64,000 nt of DNA from Cherax quadricarinatus (GCF_038502225.1 NC_091372.1:6776200-6840199), one strand, 5' to 3'; counted from the stretch's first letter, positions 57,601 through 61,438 are shown. Numbers and translations: made by a program. Notes: a model not told the origin generated them from the letters alone.

Positions 57601-60388
57601 ACTTTTCTTAAGAGTCTCTTGTGAGGTACTCTGTCGAAGGCTTTACTAAAATCCAAATAAACAATATCATATTCCTTATCACTGTCAACTGCCTCAAATG
57701 TTCTATTGAAGAACGTCAGTAAGTTTGTCAGGCAGGAACGACCTCTCGTGAATCCATGCTGAGATTCATTTATCAAGTTATGCTCTTCAAGGTGACTTCT
57801 GATAATGTCAGCTATAATTGATTCTAATAACTTGCCCACTATAGATGTCAGGCTAATTGGACGGTAATTTGAAGGAGTGGACTTATCCCCTGATTTGAAT
57901 ATAGGAACCACATTAGCCATCTTCCACAACTCTGGCACAACACTGGTAAGGATGGACGCATTGAATACACTCGTTAATGGCTGACTAAGCTCCATCTTGC
58001 ATTCCTTAAGTACCCTTGAAAACAACTCATCGGGTCCCGGGGACTTATTTTGTTTCAGTTTGTCTATCTGTTTAATAACCATGTCCCTCGTGACAGTAAT
58101 ATTAGTTAACTTAAATTCATCAGGAACTAAATAATTGTTAATTACTGGAATCTCATTTACATCTTCCTGTGCAAAAACTGACAAAAAATAGTCATTAAAT
58201 AAGGAACACATTTCCAGTTCATTATCTGTCAGCTGTCCATTCCCAGATTTCAGAGGTCCTACTTTTTCCTTCACCTTCGTCCTATACACTTGAAAGAACC
58301 CCTTTGGATTAGTCTTTGATTCATTAGCAACTCTAATTTCATAGTCACGTTTAGCCTTTCTAATCGCCTTTTTTACTTCTCTTTTAAGCTGAACATATTG
58401 GTCAGTAAGGTTAACCTCTCCTCTTCTGATGCGCCTATAAATTCCCCTTTTCTCCCCTAATAGATGCTTTAGCCTCCTGTTAACCCATTTGGGATCGTTA
58501 TTATTAGACCTAATTTCTCTCTGAGGAATGTATATACTCTGGGCACTGTGTACATTATTAAGAAAACAATCATAAAAGCAGATCCCTTCATATTCATGAG
58601 TATGATTATCGTCAATAAAATCATTAGCTAGATAACCCCAATCAAGATTAGACAGATGTTCCCTAAGTCCATTATAATCGGCAGAACGAAAATCAGGGAT
58701 TTTTACTGTATTATCATTATTCTTGCATTCCCAATTAATGCTAAAAGTGATGGATTTGTGATCACTTGCGCCAAGCTCTTCAGTGATCTCCAGATTATTC
58801 ACGAGTGTTTCCTTATTTGACAAGACTAGGTCTAGCAAATTATTACCCCTGGTAGGCTCAGTTACACTCTGTTTCAGAAAACAGTCCTGAACTGTTTCCA
58901 TGAAGTCACTGGACTCTAGATTACCTGTCAAAGAATTCCAGTCAATTTGGCTAAAGTTAAAGTCCCCTACTATGACTATGTTACTGTGTCCAGAAGCCCT
59001 AACAATTTCGTCCCAAAGAAGTCTCCCTCTATCGTGATCCAAGCCTGGAGGTCGGTATATTACACCTAGAATTAGTTTTTCTTGACCCTCCACGAACTCT
59101 ACCCAAACAGACTCTGTTACTGCTCCATCTATTTTTATACCTGTTTTTATGCAACAATTAATATTTTCTCGAACATACAATGCAACTCCTCCCCCCTTCC
59201 CATTACATCTATCCACATTGAACAACTTAAATCCCTGAATATTACACTCAGCAGTCATATCCCGACTCTTTAAATCATACCACGTTTCAGTTAATGCAAT
59301 GATATCAAAGTTCCCAGCACATGCTACCAAACGTAGTTCATTAATTTTATTTCTTGCACTTCGACTGTTAGCATAAAATACCATCATATGTTTTTTCTTC
59401 TGCACATTTTTCCTATTCATCTTTGTTTTTACACAATTTCTGAAATTATCATTACCCAGAGTTACTCCATGACAGTTACTATTAAGATTCTTAATATCAG
59501 AGCATAAGTCAATATATCCATACTCATTATTAATCATTTCTAAACCCATACCTCTAACTAATCCTAGTTTAAAGTCCTAACAACCCCCTCAACTGAGTTA
59601 GCAAGAAAACCCACACCTGCCCTGGATAAGTGAACCCCATCCCTGGCATACATGTCATTTCGGCCATAGAAGTTGTCCCAGTTGTCAATGAATGGTACTG
59701 CATTATCCTTACAGTGTTTATCCAGCCAACAATTAATACCAATTGCTCTGGACAACCATTCATTACCAACACCTCTTCTTGGCAAAATGCCACATATAAC
59801 AGGACACCCCCCCTTCTTCCTAATTATGTCTATAGCTAAATTGTTCTTTATCTAAATCGTTTGATACCCTCATCACCTTACTCTTACCTATGTTCCCTTC
59901 AACTTTCTACCTTTACACTACGTTTATAGTATGTTATATCACATATATGATGAACTACTGACTGTTGTGATTATTTTTTTTTCTTTTGAAAATATCACTT
60001 GGGCCTCCCGGTACCTGTAGCCCAGGGGCCTAGAAAAATCTTAATCCAGCTCTGGGTGTGCCGTAGTATTTGTATCGGTTGTATTGGCTAATTTTGATGG
60101 TACTGGTATTGACCCAATCAAGTACTGTATCAGTGCTGCAATTTTCTCATGAACAGTGGCTGCCTTTGTAGGAAATGGCTAATGTATTAACATTCTTTAA
60201 TCAACAGTCATAAGGAATTGTTTCCATAATCACAATTTTAGTACAAGACAGAATACTTACCCTCTCCAAGTCCTTGCAGAATTCAGACAATGTTCTGGCA
60301 CAAGCAACTCTGATTTCAACATTCTTTTCTGTTTTCAGCATCTGAATCATTCGTCCCAGCACATTCTGCTTCATCAACAGCTCAGAGC
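16622..60388 (-). CDS. unc-45: UNC-45 myosin chaperone, 13 C-terminal exons (5' part outside window)
   Basis: UNC-45 proteins fold and stabilise myosin heads with Hsp90 in the cytoplasm and sarcomere; they carry TPR, central and UCS domains. Thirteen exons with AG/GT borders join in phase: 60261-60388, 52890-53058, 48202-48360, 43468-43645, 41633-41798, 40577-40803, 36588-36729, 26228-26484, 25024-25204, 21803-22006, 20977-21156, 18112-18252 and 16622-16759. The joined frame is 755 residues with one terminal stop. Family signatures visible are [15 protein letters not shown] and VAFPGQR, followed directly by [21 protein letters not shown] and [13 protein letters not shown] of the UCS domain. 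Family length is about 930-950 residues, so roughly 180-190 N-terminal residues including the TPR domain are missing, presumably beyond 64000. No frameshift or internal stop is seen, so this looks like a working gene. Introns total about 41.5 kb and are packed with retroelements. Promoter and 5' UTR are not in view and I did not find a convincing polyadenylation signal. Confidence 0.93.
16852..16901 (+). mobile_element. Micro-insertion of SINE/LINE 3' tail in unc-45 last intron
   Basis: GACCCTTGTGGGTCTAGCAC through TTATTATAATAATAAT. The flanks TGCAAGTTAAA and TGCAAATTAAA approximate a target duplication; exact edges are uncertain. Confidence 0.65.
17337..17843 (-). mobile_element. Internal RTE-A fragment lacking its 3' tail
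   Basis: Near-identical to 28909-29403 and 51557-52051 of the longer RTE-A copies. It carries an open 124-residue frame that is the C-terminus of the RT protein ([20 protein letters not shown]). Unlike a normal target-primed copy it stops before the tail hairpin and poly(A), and starts abruptly at the 5' side. It sits in the unc-45 intron between 16760 and 18111. Confidence 0.85.
18112..18252 (-). CDS. unc-45: unc-45 exon, UCS domain
   Basis: 141 bp (47 codons) between acceptor TTTTTTAG and donor GTAAGA. It encodes [20 protein letters not shown] and then [20 protein letters not shown]. Confidence 0.93.
18393..20948 (-). mobile_element. RTE-B LINE copy, 2.55 kb, 5'-truncated and decayed
   Basis: The plus strand starts with a T-run and AACAAGTCGGCTGTCTCCCA (antisense 3' tail) and runs to the end of the endonuclease region. 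Broken frames on the minus strand carry [14 protein letters not shown] (endonuclease end, 20246-20761), [16 protein letters not shown] and [11 protein letters not shown] (RT catalytic Asp pair). At least four frameshifts separate them. It fills most of the unc-45 intron 18253-20976. Confidence 0.88.
19019..20761 (-). pseudogene. Broken RTE-B endonuclease/reverse transcriptase ORF
   Basis: Fragments in changing frames: 20246-20761 (end of endonuclease and linker), 19848-20249 (linker to RT fingers), 19625-19876 ([15 protein letters not shown]), and 19019-19534 ([11 protein letters not shown] to the thumb). Not translatable as one protein. Confidence 0.85.
20977..21156 (-). CDS. unc-45: unc-45 exon, UCS domain
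   Basis: 180 bp (60 codons) between acceptor TTTTACAG and donor GTAAGA. It encodes [20 protein letters not shown] and [20 protein letters not shown]. The 5' end of an RTE copy lies about 28 bp into the following intron. Confidence 0.95.
21562..21702. mobile_element. Short fold-back element in unc-45 intron
   Basis: Two arms of about 55 bp face each other: GTTAGGTAAGAGGACACAGA on the left and its near-reverse complement ending TTACCTAAC on the right. The GTTAGGTAA terminus and layout match the larger fold-back at 37046-37328. Confidence 0.72.
21803..22006 (-). CDS. unc-45: unc-45 exon, UCS domain
   Basis: 204 bp (68 codons, phase 0 at both ends) between acceptor TTATCAG and donor GTAAGT. It encodes [20 protein letters not shown], then [20 protein letters not shown] and [15 protein letters not shown]. 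This is strongly conserved in UCS proteins. Confidence 0.95.
22112..23128. mobile_element. TTAA-flanked piggyBac-like MITE, 1.02 kb
   Basis: Terminal repeats CCCTCTGAGGGTCCA and CCCTTTGAGGGTCCA differ at one base. The right flank is TTAA and the left flank CTAA, a mutated target site. The interior is homologous, inverted, to 122-1193. No transposase. Confidence 0.8.
23752..24945 (-). mobile_element. Old RTE LINE copy, interrupted by a younger RTE-A end
   Basis: Antisense RT C-terminal sequence from 23752 to 24587 resumes at about 24845 after an insertion. It is heavily decayed: short frames such as 24307-24507 ([19 protein letters not shown]) survive. It lies in the unc-45 intron 22007-25023. 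Confidence 0.75.
24588..24840 (-). mobile_element. RTE-A 3' end inserted into an older RTE copy
   Basis: T-run, then the tail hairpin CCACCAAGGCAGGGTGG, then CATTAACACCCCTCCTTCAG and on to ACTCCAACAGCA. The 253-bp copy closely matches the 3' end of 49682-52186. Short flanking AGGAAAT repeats suggest a target duplication. Confidence 0.78.
25024..25204 (-). CDS. unc-45: unc-45 exon, UCS domain core
   Basis: 181 bp between acceptor GTTTCAG and donor GTAGGT. It contains [20 protein letters not shown] and [19 protein letters not shown], the most diagnostic part of the UCS domain. Confidence 0.95.
25889..25906 (+). repeat. (AT)n microsatellite
   Basis: Uninterrupted ATATAT run in the unc-45 intron 25205-26227. 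The rest of that intron shows nothing recognisable. Confidence 0.8.
26228..26484 (-). CDS. unc-45: unc-45 exon, UCS domain
   Basis: 257 bp, the longest exon. It lies between acceptor TTTCTCAG and donor GTATAG, which is a weak donor. It encodes [37 protein letters not shown] and [20 protein letters not shown]. The 10.1-kb intron upstream of it is the largest in the window. Confidence 0.93.
26778..26936 (-). mobile_element. RTE-B 3' tail fragment
   Basis: Antisense tail with T-run, CAACATGTCAGCTGTCTCTC and GTCTTTGCAGAGGCACTCA, truncated at CCAAATCCCTCC. Confidence 0.75.
27753..29538 (+). mobile_element. RTE-A LINE copy 1, 5'-truncated
   Basis: Matches 50403-52180 over about 1.78 kb, and I noticed a single substitution (around 28340 versus 50990). 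It ends with the hairpin at 29489-29505 and an A-rich tail. The 5' junction lies in a TTATTA-rich stretch. It sits in the 10.1-kb unc-45 intron, antisense to that gene. Confidence 0.92.
27756..29282 (+). pseudogene. RTE-A reverse transcriptase ORF, N-terminally truncated
   Basis: About 508 residues from [20 protein letters not shown] to the stop; the 30 or so codons before this are accidental TTATTA-repeat translation. RT motifs [24 protein letters not shown] and [11 protein letters not shown] are intact. The C-terminus has [20 protein letters not shown]. The endonuclease is missing, so it cannot move on its own. Confidence 0.88.
30831..31033. mobile_element. TA-flanked MITE, 203 bp (CAGTGGACCCCC family)
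   Basis: Termini CAGTGGACCCCCG and the inverse, with flanking TA. Same family, in opposite orientation, as 39026-39227 and 54275-54477. Confidence 0.85.
31380..32290. repeat. Old imperfect inverted repeat, arms about 400 bp
   Basis: About 31490-31830 and the reverse complement of about 31850-32240 share GGCTCTAG, AAGGTYCTTGAT, GTCATGTATGAAGT and CTCTTATAAAGCTCCT in the same order. The divergence is considerable. It may be a decayed fold-back or two opposed copies of one transposon. No ORF supports a protein. Confidence 0.6.
32300..33080. other. Intronic stretch with no recognised feature
   Basis: AT-rich sequence inside the unc-45 intron 26485-36587. I see no repeat family member or exon here. 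Confidence 0.45.
33107..33135 (+). repeat. (TA)n microsatellite
   Basis: TA run directly next to the poly(T) of the RTE-B copy. Confidence 0.85.
33130..34435 (-). mobile_element. RTE-B LINE copy with internal deletion, bounded by (TA)n
   Basis: The antisense tail starts at the T-run after a (TA)n at 33107-33135; the 5' side ends in a (TA)/(CATA) run at 34435-34510. The frame 33476-34435 is open and carries [20 protein letters not shown] and [17 protein letters not shown]. About 120 bp of the RT, between the DRVDRG and GVV regions, is deleted, joining KSFF to YGVVKEV. Confidence 0.85.
34435..34510 (+). repeat. (TA)n/(CATA)n microsatellite
   Basis: Separates the RTE-B copy from the block of ~480-bp elements. 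ORFs across it are repeat translation. Confidence 0.85.
34511..34990 (-). mobile_element. ~480-bp non-autonomous element, unit 1
   Basis: On the minus strand it starts near GGTAGTAGGTTGGTAGACAG and ends with the hairpin CCACCCCGCCTCGGTGG and GTGTTGAAAGAAAG. The 3' hairpin resembles that of the RTE LINEs, so it probably uses their machinery. It contains a 66-codon frame ([18 protein letters not shown]...). Confidence 0.78.
34994..35470 (-). mobile_element. ~480-bp non-autonomous element, unit 2
   Basis: Head-to-tail repeat of unit 1 at a period of 477 bp, nearly identical. It carries the same 66-codon frame at 35136-35336. Confidence 0.8.
35475..35950 (-). mobile_element. ~480-bp non-autonomous element, unit 3
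   Basis: Third direct copy, 489 bp after unit 2 because of an expanded TTTC run. It is slightly more diverged and its small frame (35625-35819) has lost the first two codons. (AT)n follows at 35951-35982. Confidence 0.8.
35983..36243 (+). mobile_element. ~480-bp element, inverted and 5'-truncated, unit 4
   Basis: Starts at GTCACCCCTCTGGGTTTTCT and includes the tail and hairpin. Opposite orientation to units 1-3, so the block can fold on itself. Confidence 0.8.
36252..36523 (+). mobile_element. ~480-bp element, inverted and 5'-truncated, unit 5
   Basis: Direct repeat of unit 4 at a 271-bp period, with the same truncation point GTTTGTCACCCCTCTGGG. It ends about 65 bp before the unc-45 donor at 36587. 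Confidence 0.8.
36588..36729 (-). CDS. unc-45: unc-45 exon, start of UCS region
   Basis: 142 bp between acceptor CCCATAG and donor GTAAGT. It includes [20 protein letters not shown], a well-conserved family stretch. It ends MIELAK in phase 0. A 2-kb block of repeated retroelements lies just downstream in the intron (34511-36523). Confidence 0.93.
36938..37426. mobile_element. TTAA-flanked MITE carrying a fold-back insertion
   Basis: TTAA at 36934-36937 and 37427-37430. Terminal repeats begin CCCTTAAACTGTCCAAACGT and continue through a further GATCTAYGTT palindrome. The piggyBac-like CCC...GGG ends resemble the other TTAA elements here but differ in sequence. The centre is replaced by the fold-back at 37046-37328. 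Confidence 0.8.
37046..37328. mobile_element. Near-perfect 283-bp fold-back element
   Basis: Two arms of about 140 bp are reverse complements with only about three mismatches. They start GTTAGGTAAGACACATATGC and meet at a short centre near 37190. Transcribed as part of an unc-45 intron it would form a long dsRNA hairpin. A diverged relative lies at about 42330-42490. Confidence 0.88.
37604..38426. mobile_element. MITE with an expanded internal minisatellite
   Basis: Ends CAGCGGAACCTCGGTTTTC and the inverse of CACTGGAACCTTGGTTTTC face each other. The centre (37902-38222) is an expanded CACTACCAC / CCTCTACCACCAT array that yields artificial Tyr/His/Pro/Thr ORFs in all plus frames. Confidence 0.65.
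37902..38222 (+). repeat. Minisatellite CTACCACCATCACTACCAYC
   Basis: Imperfect array with a 15- to 21-bp period. The three long overlapping plus-strand frames are repeat translation and not genes. Confidence 0.88.
38665..38775 (-). repeat. Diverged SINE copy related to 4880-5010
   Basis: Shares GGTAATCAGGT, AGGGCAGCTCCAAT, TTGGATCAAGAAC and the CATTGAAAGG end with the copies at 4880 and 43170. Confidence 0.5.
39026..39227. mobile_element. TA-flanked MITE, 202 bp (CAGTGGACCCCC family)
   Basis: Inverted ends CAGTGGACCCCCGGTTAACG and CAGTGGACCCCCGCATAACG. Almost identical to 54275-54477. Confidence 0.88.
39541..39800 (+). mobile_element. Truncated ~480-bp element with RTE-B-type tail, plus a second tail
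   Basis: 39541-39733 matches the 3' half of the ~480-bp element but ends with the RTE-B version of the hairpin (GGGAGACGGCCGACTTGTTG) and an A-run. A second, slightly different tail follows at about 39762-39800. Confidence 0.7.
39838..40135 (-). mobile_element. Old RTE-like 3' end fragment
   Basis: T-run, GGCCATTTCCACCAAGCCAG, and a threefold-repeated CACTGTACTTCCCACCTCC-type phrase. Strongly decayed. Confidence 0.6.
40162..40326 (-). mobile_element. LINE-derived SINE, second full copy, 165 bp
   Basis: Flanked by GCTGAACTTTTA at 40150-40161 and 40327-40338. It has the same head and tail as 14072-14233 and a longer G/C run. It lies in the unc-45 intron 36730-40576. Confidence 0.87.
40577..40803 (-). 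CDS. unc-45: unc-45 exon, central/UCS boundary
   Basis: 227 bp between acceptor CTTCTCAG and donor GTATGT. It begins [20 protein letters not shown] and includes [20 protein letters not shown], a typical UNC-45 stretch. It ends ACR plus two bases. Confidence 0.93.
41633..41798 (-). CDS. unc-45: unc-45 exon, central domain
   Basis: 166 bp between acceptor CATCAG and donor GTGGGT. It encodes [20 protein letters not shown] and then [20 protein letters not shown], ending QQK in phase 0. The exon is highly conserved in style: a leucine-rich helical repeat. Confidence 0.92.
42330..42490. repeat. Diverged relative of the 37046 fold-back element
   Basis: Shares GATGGACTGATTACAT, CTCTGTATGGACTGTTGAAG and TTAAAGATACC with one arm of 37046-37328, followed by ACATATGTCTAATTTACC. 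Only one arm is clear. Confidence 0.5.
42496..42662 (-). mobile_element. Internal RTE-like fragment
   Basis: Antisense of the RT segment that reads roughly as [20 protein letters not shown] in better copies. No tail attached. Confidence 0.6.
42690..43150 (-). mobile_element. RTE tail fragment split by a CR1 3' end
   Basis: The antisense RTE tail (TTTTTTTAACACTACAGCCATC) stops at about 42776 and resumes at about 43083 with GCTGACATTGCAGTTCAGAT. The insert between is the CR1-like fragment. Confidence 0.65.
42777..43085 (+). mobile_element. CR1-like LINE 3' end (5'-truncated)
   Basis: Begins in the last ORF2 codons (GTAACAAACTCCCGAGTACC; compare the [14 protein letters not shown] end of 56586-59549). 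The 3' UTR ends CAGTGTTCCTTCTTTCTTAT-GTTCTTAAG. The octamer-like TTCTTATG end is typical of this group. Confidence 0.75.
43170..43280 (-). repeat. Diverged SINE copy related to 4880-5010
   Basis: AGATAATCAGGTTTGATCCA, AGGGTAGCTCCAATT and CACCAAGGCAATTTCGTTGA parallel the copies at 4880 and 38665. Confidence 0.5.
43468..43645 (-). CDS. unc-45: unc-45 exon, central domain
   Basis: 178 bp between acceptor TTTACAG and donor GTACGT. It starts by completing Gly, then [16 protein letters not shown], and ends YHQRVDEYI plus two bases. The phase matches both neighbours. Confidence 0.9.
44312..45376. mobile_element. piggyBac-like MITE, 1.07 kb, intact ends
   Basis: Perfect 15-bp terminal repeats CCCTTTGACTGTCGC with TTAA at 44308-44311 and 45377-45380. 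The interior is shared with 122-1193 and 22112-23128. No transposase ORF. It is the youngest layer of the nest. Confidence 0.88.
45627..45676 (+). repeat. (AAT)n microsatellite
   Basis: Present in the left arm of the fold-back; its mirror (TTATTA) lies at 46176-46215 in the right arm. Confidence 0.85.
45829..45975 (+). repeat. Tandem repeat, ~72-bp unit, two copies
   Basis: Each unit runs GTATTTAATAACATATATGT ... TAATAGTACAT ... TATTATTATTAACAT. It lies at the centre of the fold-back element. Confidence 0.7.
47738..48187 (+). mobile_element. RTE-B 3' end next to an unc-45 splice donor
   Basis: Plus-strand copy starting in the RT C-terminal codons and ending CCTGCCTCGGTGGGAGATGG ... GTTAAAAAAA. 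Its A-run ends 14 bp from the donor of the exon 48202-48360, in the antisense orientation. Confidence 0.85.
48202..48360 (-). CDS. unc-45: unc-45 exon, central domain
   Basis: 159 bp between acceptor TTTCAG and donor GTATGG. It contains [20 protein letters not shown] and ends in FVRMG plus one base. The first 14 bases of the following intron are unique sequence; the poly(A) end of an oppositely oriented RTE copy follows at once. Confidence 0.9.
48436..49608 (+). mobile_element. RTE-B LINE copy, 1.17 kb, 5'-truncated
   Basis: Starts near the RT catalytic region and ends TGGCTGACTTGTTGAAAAAA. Frames at 48528-48866, 48760-49014 and 48893-49108 are shifted pieces of one RT C-terminus. The catalytic FADD is decayed. 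Confidence 0.82.
49682..52186 (+). mobile_element. RTE-A LINE copy 2, 2.5 kb, with 11-bp target duplication
   Basis: Flanked by ACATCACTCAA at 49671-49681 and 52187-52197. It begins in the endonuclease end ([18 protein letters not shown]) and ends with the hairpin and ATAATAAATAAATAAA. It is nearly identical to 27753-29538 over their shared length, so it is a recent insertion. It is antisense in the unc-45 intron 48361-52889. Confidence 0.93.
49683..51932 (+). pseudogene. RTE-A ORF: endonuclease end plus complete reverse transcriptase
   Basis: The open frame runs from the 5' truncation to TGA at 51930-51932. There is no start codon near the beginning (a TTG at 49845 is simply Leu). Order: SDH of the endonuclease; Lys/Glu-rich linker; [36 protein letters not shown] (catalytic Asp); [30 protein letters not shown] (catalytic Asp pair, about residue 440 counted from 49845); thumb; Cys/His-poor C-terminus with [20 protein letters not shown]. 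All RT motifs are intact; the missing endonuclease N-terminus makes it defective. Confidence 0.9.
52538..52600 (-). mobile_element. Short RTE tail fragment
   Basis: TTTTAGCACATCGGCCATTT and CTGAGGCAGGTGACCCG are recognisable remnants of the tail hairpin region. Confidence 0.6.
52890..53058 (-). CDS. unc-45: unc-45 exon, central domain
   Basis: 169 bp between acceptor TTTTTGCAG and donor GTAGGC. It reads [20 protein letters not shown], continues through [20 protein letters not shown], and ends with one base of a split codon. An antisense RTE tail begins only about 50 bp upstream of the acceptor in transcript direction (from 53109). Confidence 0.9.
53109..53366 (-). mobile_element. RTE-A 3' end, 5'-truncated
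   Basis: T-run, CACCAAGGTAGGGTGGCCTG hairpin, then CATTAACACCCCTCCTTCAG up to ACTCCAACAGCACATC. It starts about 50 bp from the acceptor of the exon 52890-53058. Confidence 0.8.
53468..53790 (-). mobile_element. Old RTE-like 3' end
   Basis: TTAACACATCAGCTATATCC tail, then a decayed antisense 3' UTR and RT end (TCCAGGACTCAAGCCTGGCT). Confidence 0.65.
53893..54575 (+). mobile_element. ~480-bp element, sixth copy, interrupted by a MITE
   Basis: Starts CTAGGTAGTAGGTTGGTAGA and ends GGTGGGATACGGCCGATGTG-TTGAAAGAAAG. The CAGTGGACCCCC MITE has landed at 54275-54477; removing it rejoins CTGTATA to TTACTAAATG as in the other copies. The 64-66-codon frame (54026-54220) is retained. Confidence 0.85.
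54275..54477. mobile_element. TA-flanked MITE, 203 bp, inside the ~480-bp element
   Basis: Ends CAGTGGACCCCCGGTTAACG and CAGTGGACCCCCGCATAACG with TA duplication at 54273-54274 and 54478-54479. The empty site is visible in units 1-3, so the ends are exact. Confidence 0.92.
54585..54790 (+). repeat. Partial ~480-bp element with 3x ~27-bp tandem repeat
   Basis: GGGAGCAAAGGGCTAGTAAC begins the fragment. GGGAACAAAGTTTCTTTTTT is then repeated before a decayed tail (CGCCCTGCTCAGTGGGAGAT). Confidence 0.65.
54795..55145. other. Intronic stretch with no recognised feature
   Basis: AT-rich intron sequence of unc-45 with a local repeat TTTTCTTAATTCTTAA at about 55050-55085. No exon or family repeat seen. 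Confidence 0.45.
56586..59549 (-). CDS. CR1-like ORF2: endonuclease and reverse transcriptase, intact
   Basis: 987 residues from ATG 59547-59549, 14 bases after the ORF1 stop. Endonuclease motifs: NSRSARNK (about 61-68), LTETW (86-90), [17 protein letters not shown] (193-201), ASDHKSI (261-267). A basic linker (about 350-405) follows. RT motifs: [31 protein letters not shown] (catalytic Asp), [24 protein letters not shown] (about 719-722). The C-terminus ends [15 protein letters not shown]. No stop or frameshift, and catalytic residues are present. It could encode a working enzyme even though the element has lost its 5' end. Confidence 0.92.
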   Translation of the reverse strand: MGLEMINNEYGYIDLCSDIKNLNSNCHGVTLGNDNFRNCVKTKMNRKNVQKKKHMMVFYANSRSARNKINELRLVACAGNFDIIALTETWYDLKSRDMTAECNIQGFKLFNVDRCNGKGGGVALYVRENINCCIKTGIKIDGAVTESVWVEFVEGQEKLILGVIYRPPGLDHDRGRLLWDEIVRASGHSNIVIVGDFNFSQIDWNSLTGNLESSDFMETVQDCFLKQSVTEPTRGNNLLDLVLSNKETLVNNLEITEELGASDHKSITFSINWECKNNDNTVKIPDFRSADYNGLREHLSNLDWGYLANDFIDDNHTHEYEGICFYDCFLNNVHSAQSIYIPQREIRSNNNDPKWVNRRLKHLLGEKRGIYRRIRRGEVNLTDQYVQLKREVKKAIRKAKRDYEIRVANESKTNPKGFFQVYRTKVKEKVGPLKSGNGQLTDNELEMCSLFNDYFLSVFAQEDVNEIPVINNYLVPDEFKLTNITVTRDMVIKQIDKLKQNKSPGPDELFSRVLKECKMELSQPLTSVFNASILTSVVPELWKMANVVPIFKSGDKSTPSNYRPISLTSIVGKLLESIIADIIRSHLEEHNLINESQHGFTRGRSCLTNLLTFFNRTFEAVDSDKEYDIVYLDFSKAFDRVPHKRLLRKVAAHGIGGKVLAWIEAWLTNRKQRVTINGVKSEWGLVTSGVPQGSVLGPLLFIIYINDLDEGITSDMSKFADDTKIGRIIHSEEDINELQDDLNKLMSWSEKWQMKFNVDKCKVLALGNENNPRSYNLGEVELGHTECEKDLGVMVSRNLKPRQQCLSVRNKANRLLGFISRSISNRSPKVILQLYTSLVRPHLDYAAQFWSPYYRMDIDSLENIQRRMTKMIYCVRNLPYEDRLKALNLHPLERRRMRGDIIEVYKWMTGINKGDINKVLRVSNQVRTRNNGFKLDKFRFRKDIGKYWFSNRVVDAWNSLPSGVIEARTLGSFKKRLDKYMSGRGWV
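59564..59842 (-). pseudogene. CR1-like ORF1, C-terminal esterase (SGNH-like) fragment
   Basis: About 90 residues remain. The frame is open from the truncation point through [17 protein letters not shown] to the stop at 59564-59566. [15 protein letters not shown] carries the Asp-x-x-His pair of SGNH/GDSL-type esterases, as known in CR1 ORF1. The N-terminal nucleophile block is missing. Confidence 0.75.
59931..60260. other. Intron sequence upstream of the first visible unc-45 donor, nothing recognised
   Basis: Short unique-looking stretch between the RTE fragment and the donor at 60260. No ORF with family features. Confidence 0.4.
60261..60388 (-). CDS. unc-45: unc-45 exon (first in window), central domain
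   Basis: 128 bp. An acceptor ending in AATAG precedes it and the donor GTAAGT follows. Two bases complete a codon begun in an upstream exon outside the window; then come 42 codons starting [13 protein letters not shown] and ending FCKDLER, phase 0. The helical repeat style ([14 protein letters not shown]) fits the armadillo-like central region. Confidence 0.88.
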
Positions 60389-60519
60389 CTATTAAAATAA
60401 ATATGACAAAGAATACTTGCTATGAGATGCTACCAATAATAAGCATATCACTTATCAAGCCTACTGTTAATATTTGTTTTCTTTATTAAGAAAAGCAATT
60501 GGTTCATAATGTCATTTTT

Positions 60520-60672
60520 GGAACCTTAGAAGGGGTGGGGATATTTGCAGTTTTGAACTATAGTATTGGTGTCCCTCTGGCAAGACAGTGATGGAGTGAA
60601 TGATTGTAAGTGTTTCTTCTTTTCTGGATCACCTTACCTTGGAGGGAGACAGCCAGTTTGTCGAAAAAAAAA
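60520..60672 (+). mobile_element. RTE-like 3' tail fragment
   Basis: GTCCCTCTGGCAAGACAGTG, the decayed hairpin CACCTTACCTTGGAGGGAGA, and an A-run. Confidence 0.7.
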
Positions 60673-61083
60673 ATTCTTTCCCTTAACTACTAATCACCTC
60701 TCAACCCTACAGTTCCACTATTTTCCAAACTAATGCTTTAACCAATTTTCATTTACAAGTAGCTGCATCACAAACACTTCATCCACAAAATTATTTTAAC
60801 TATATATATATATATATACCTGCTTTTATCTTACTATATCAGTTATTACTGTAGAGAAAAATAATATTCTACTTATACATATTTAGGATCTATCCATTAT
60901 TCCTAGTTAGGTCTTTTAAAAGATTTGTAATTGCATAATTATTTCTGTGATATTCTTAGTCATATAAATACAGTAAGATCTTGGTTTAATGGCCCTTGAT
61001 TTAACAGATTTTGGACGTAATGGACAAAATACAGACAATGGACAAAGTCCAGTTTCCAGAATTGTCCATTATTATCAGAACAT
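60673..61083. other. AT-rich stretch with a possible mariner/pogo-like end
   Basis: An (AT)n lies near 60802-60818. CAGTAAGATCTTGGTTTAAT at about 60971 resembles a transposon terminus, but I cannot find its partner. Confidence 0.35.
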
Positions 61084-61343
61084 ATGGAGGGAGGGAGTAA
61101 AGGAGGTTTTGTGGGCAAGGGGCTTTGACTTCCAGCAAGTGTGTGTGAATGTGTTAGATAGGAGTAAATGGAGATGAATGGTTTTTGGGACTTGACGAGG
61201 TGTTGGAGAGTAAGCAGGGTAATATTTAGTGAAGGGATTCAGGGAAACAGGTTATTATAGATTTAGCCAGACTTAAGTCCTGGAAATGGGAAGTACAATG
61301 CCTGCACTTTAAAGGAGGGGTCTGGGATATTGACAGTTTGTAG
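61084..61343 (+). mobile_element. RTE-B 3' region without tail
   Basis: Begins GGAGGGAGGGAGTAAAGGAG (RT C-terminal codons) and stops at ATATTGACAGTTTGTAGT, where the microsatellite begins. The hairpin tail is absent. Confidence 0.78.
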
Positions 61344-61362
61344 TGAGAGTGAGTGAGTGAGT

Positions 61363-61438
<76 letters not shown>

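Larger units (their letters stand above)
56459..59842 (-). mobile_element. CR1-like LINE, 3.4 kb, ORF2 intact, ORF1 truncated
   Basis: On the minus strand: the end of an esterase-like ORF1, a complete ORF2, a ~130-bp 3' UTR, and a terminal repeat of GTTCTTATGTTCTTAT. No clear target duplication, which is common in CR1. The ORF arrangement and 3' repeat, and the absence of RNase H, support CR1. Confidence 0.88.
55592..59930 (-). mobile_element. RTE-B copy split by a CR1-like LINE
   Basis: Tail and RT C-terminus are at 55592-56458; the continuation (TTTATCTAAATCGTTTGATA and onward) is at about 59843-59930. The two halves meet at the point where the CR1-like element ends, so the CR1 is younger. 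Confidence 0.8.

Noticed and set aside
59082..59855. Plus-strand ORFs of 60-74 residues opposite the CR1-like element
   Set aside because: Antisense shadows of the CR1-like ORF2 and ORF1 remnant.
16622..60388. Possibility that the unc-45 match is a pseudogene
   Set aside because: Thirteen exons keep GT-AG borders, compatible phases and a single terminal stop, and introns are present, so it is not a processed copy.
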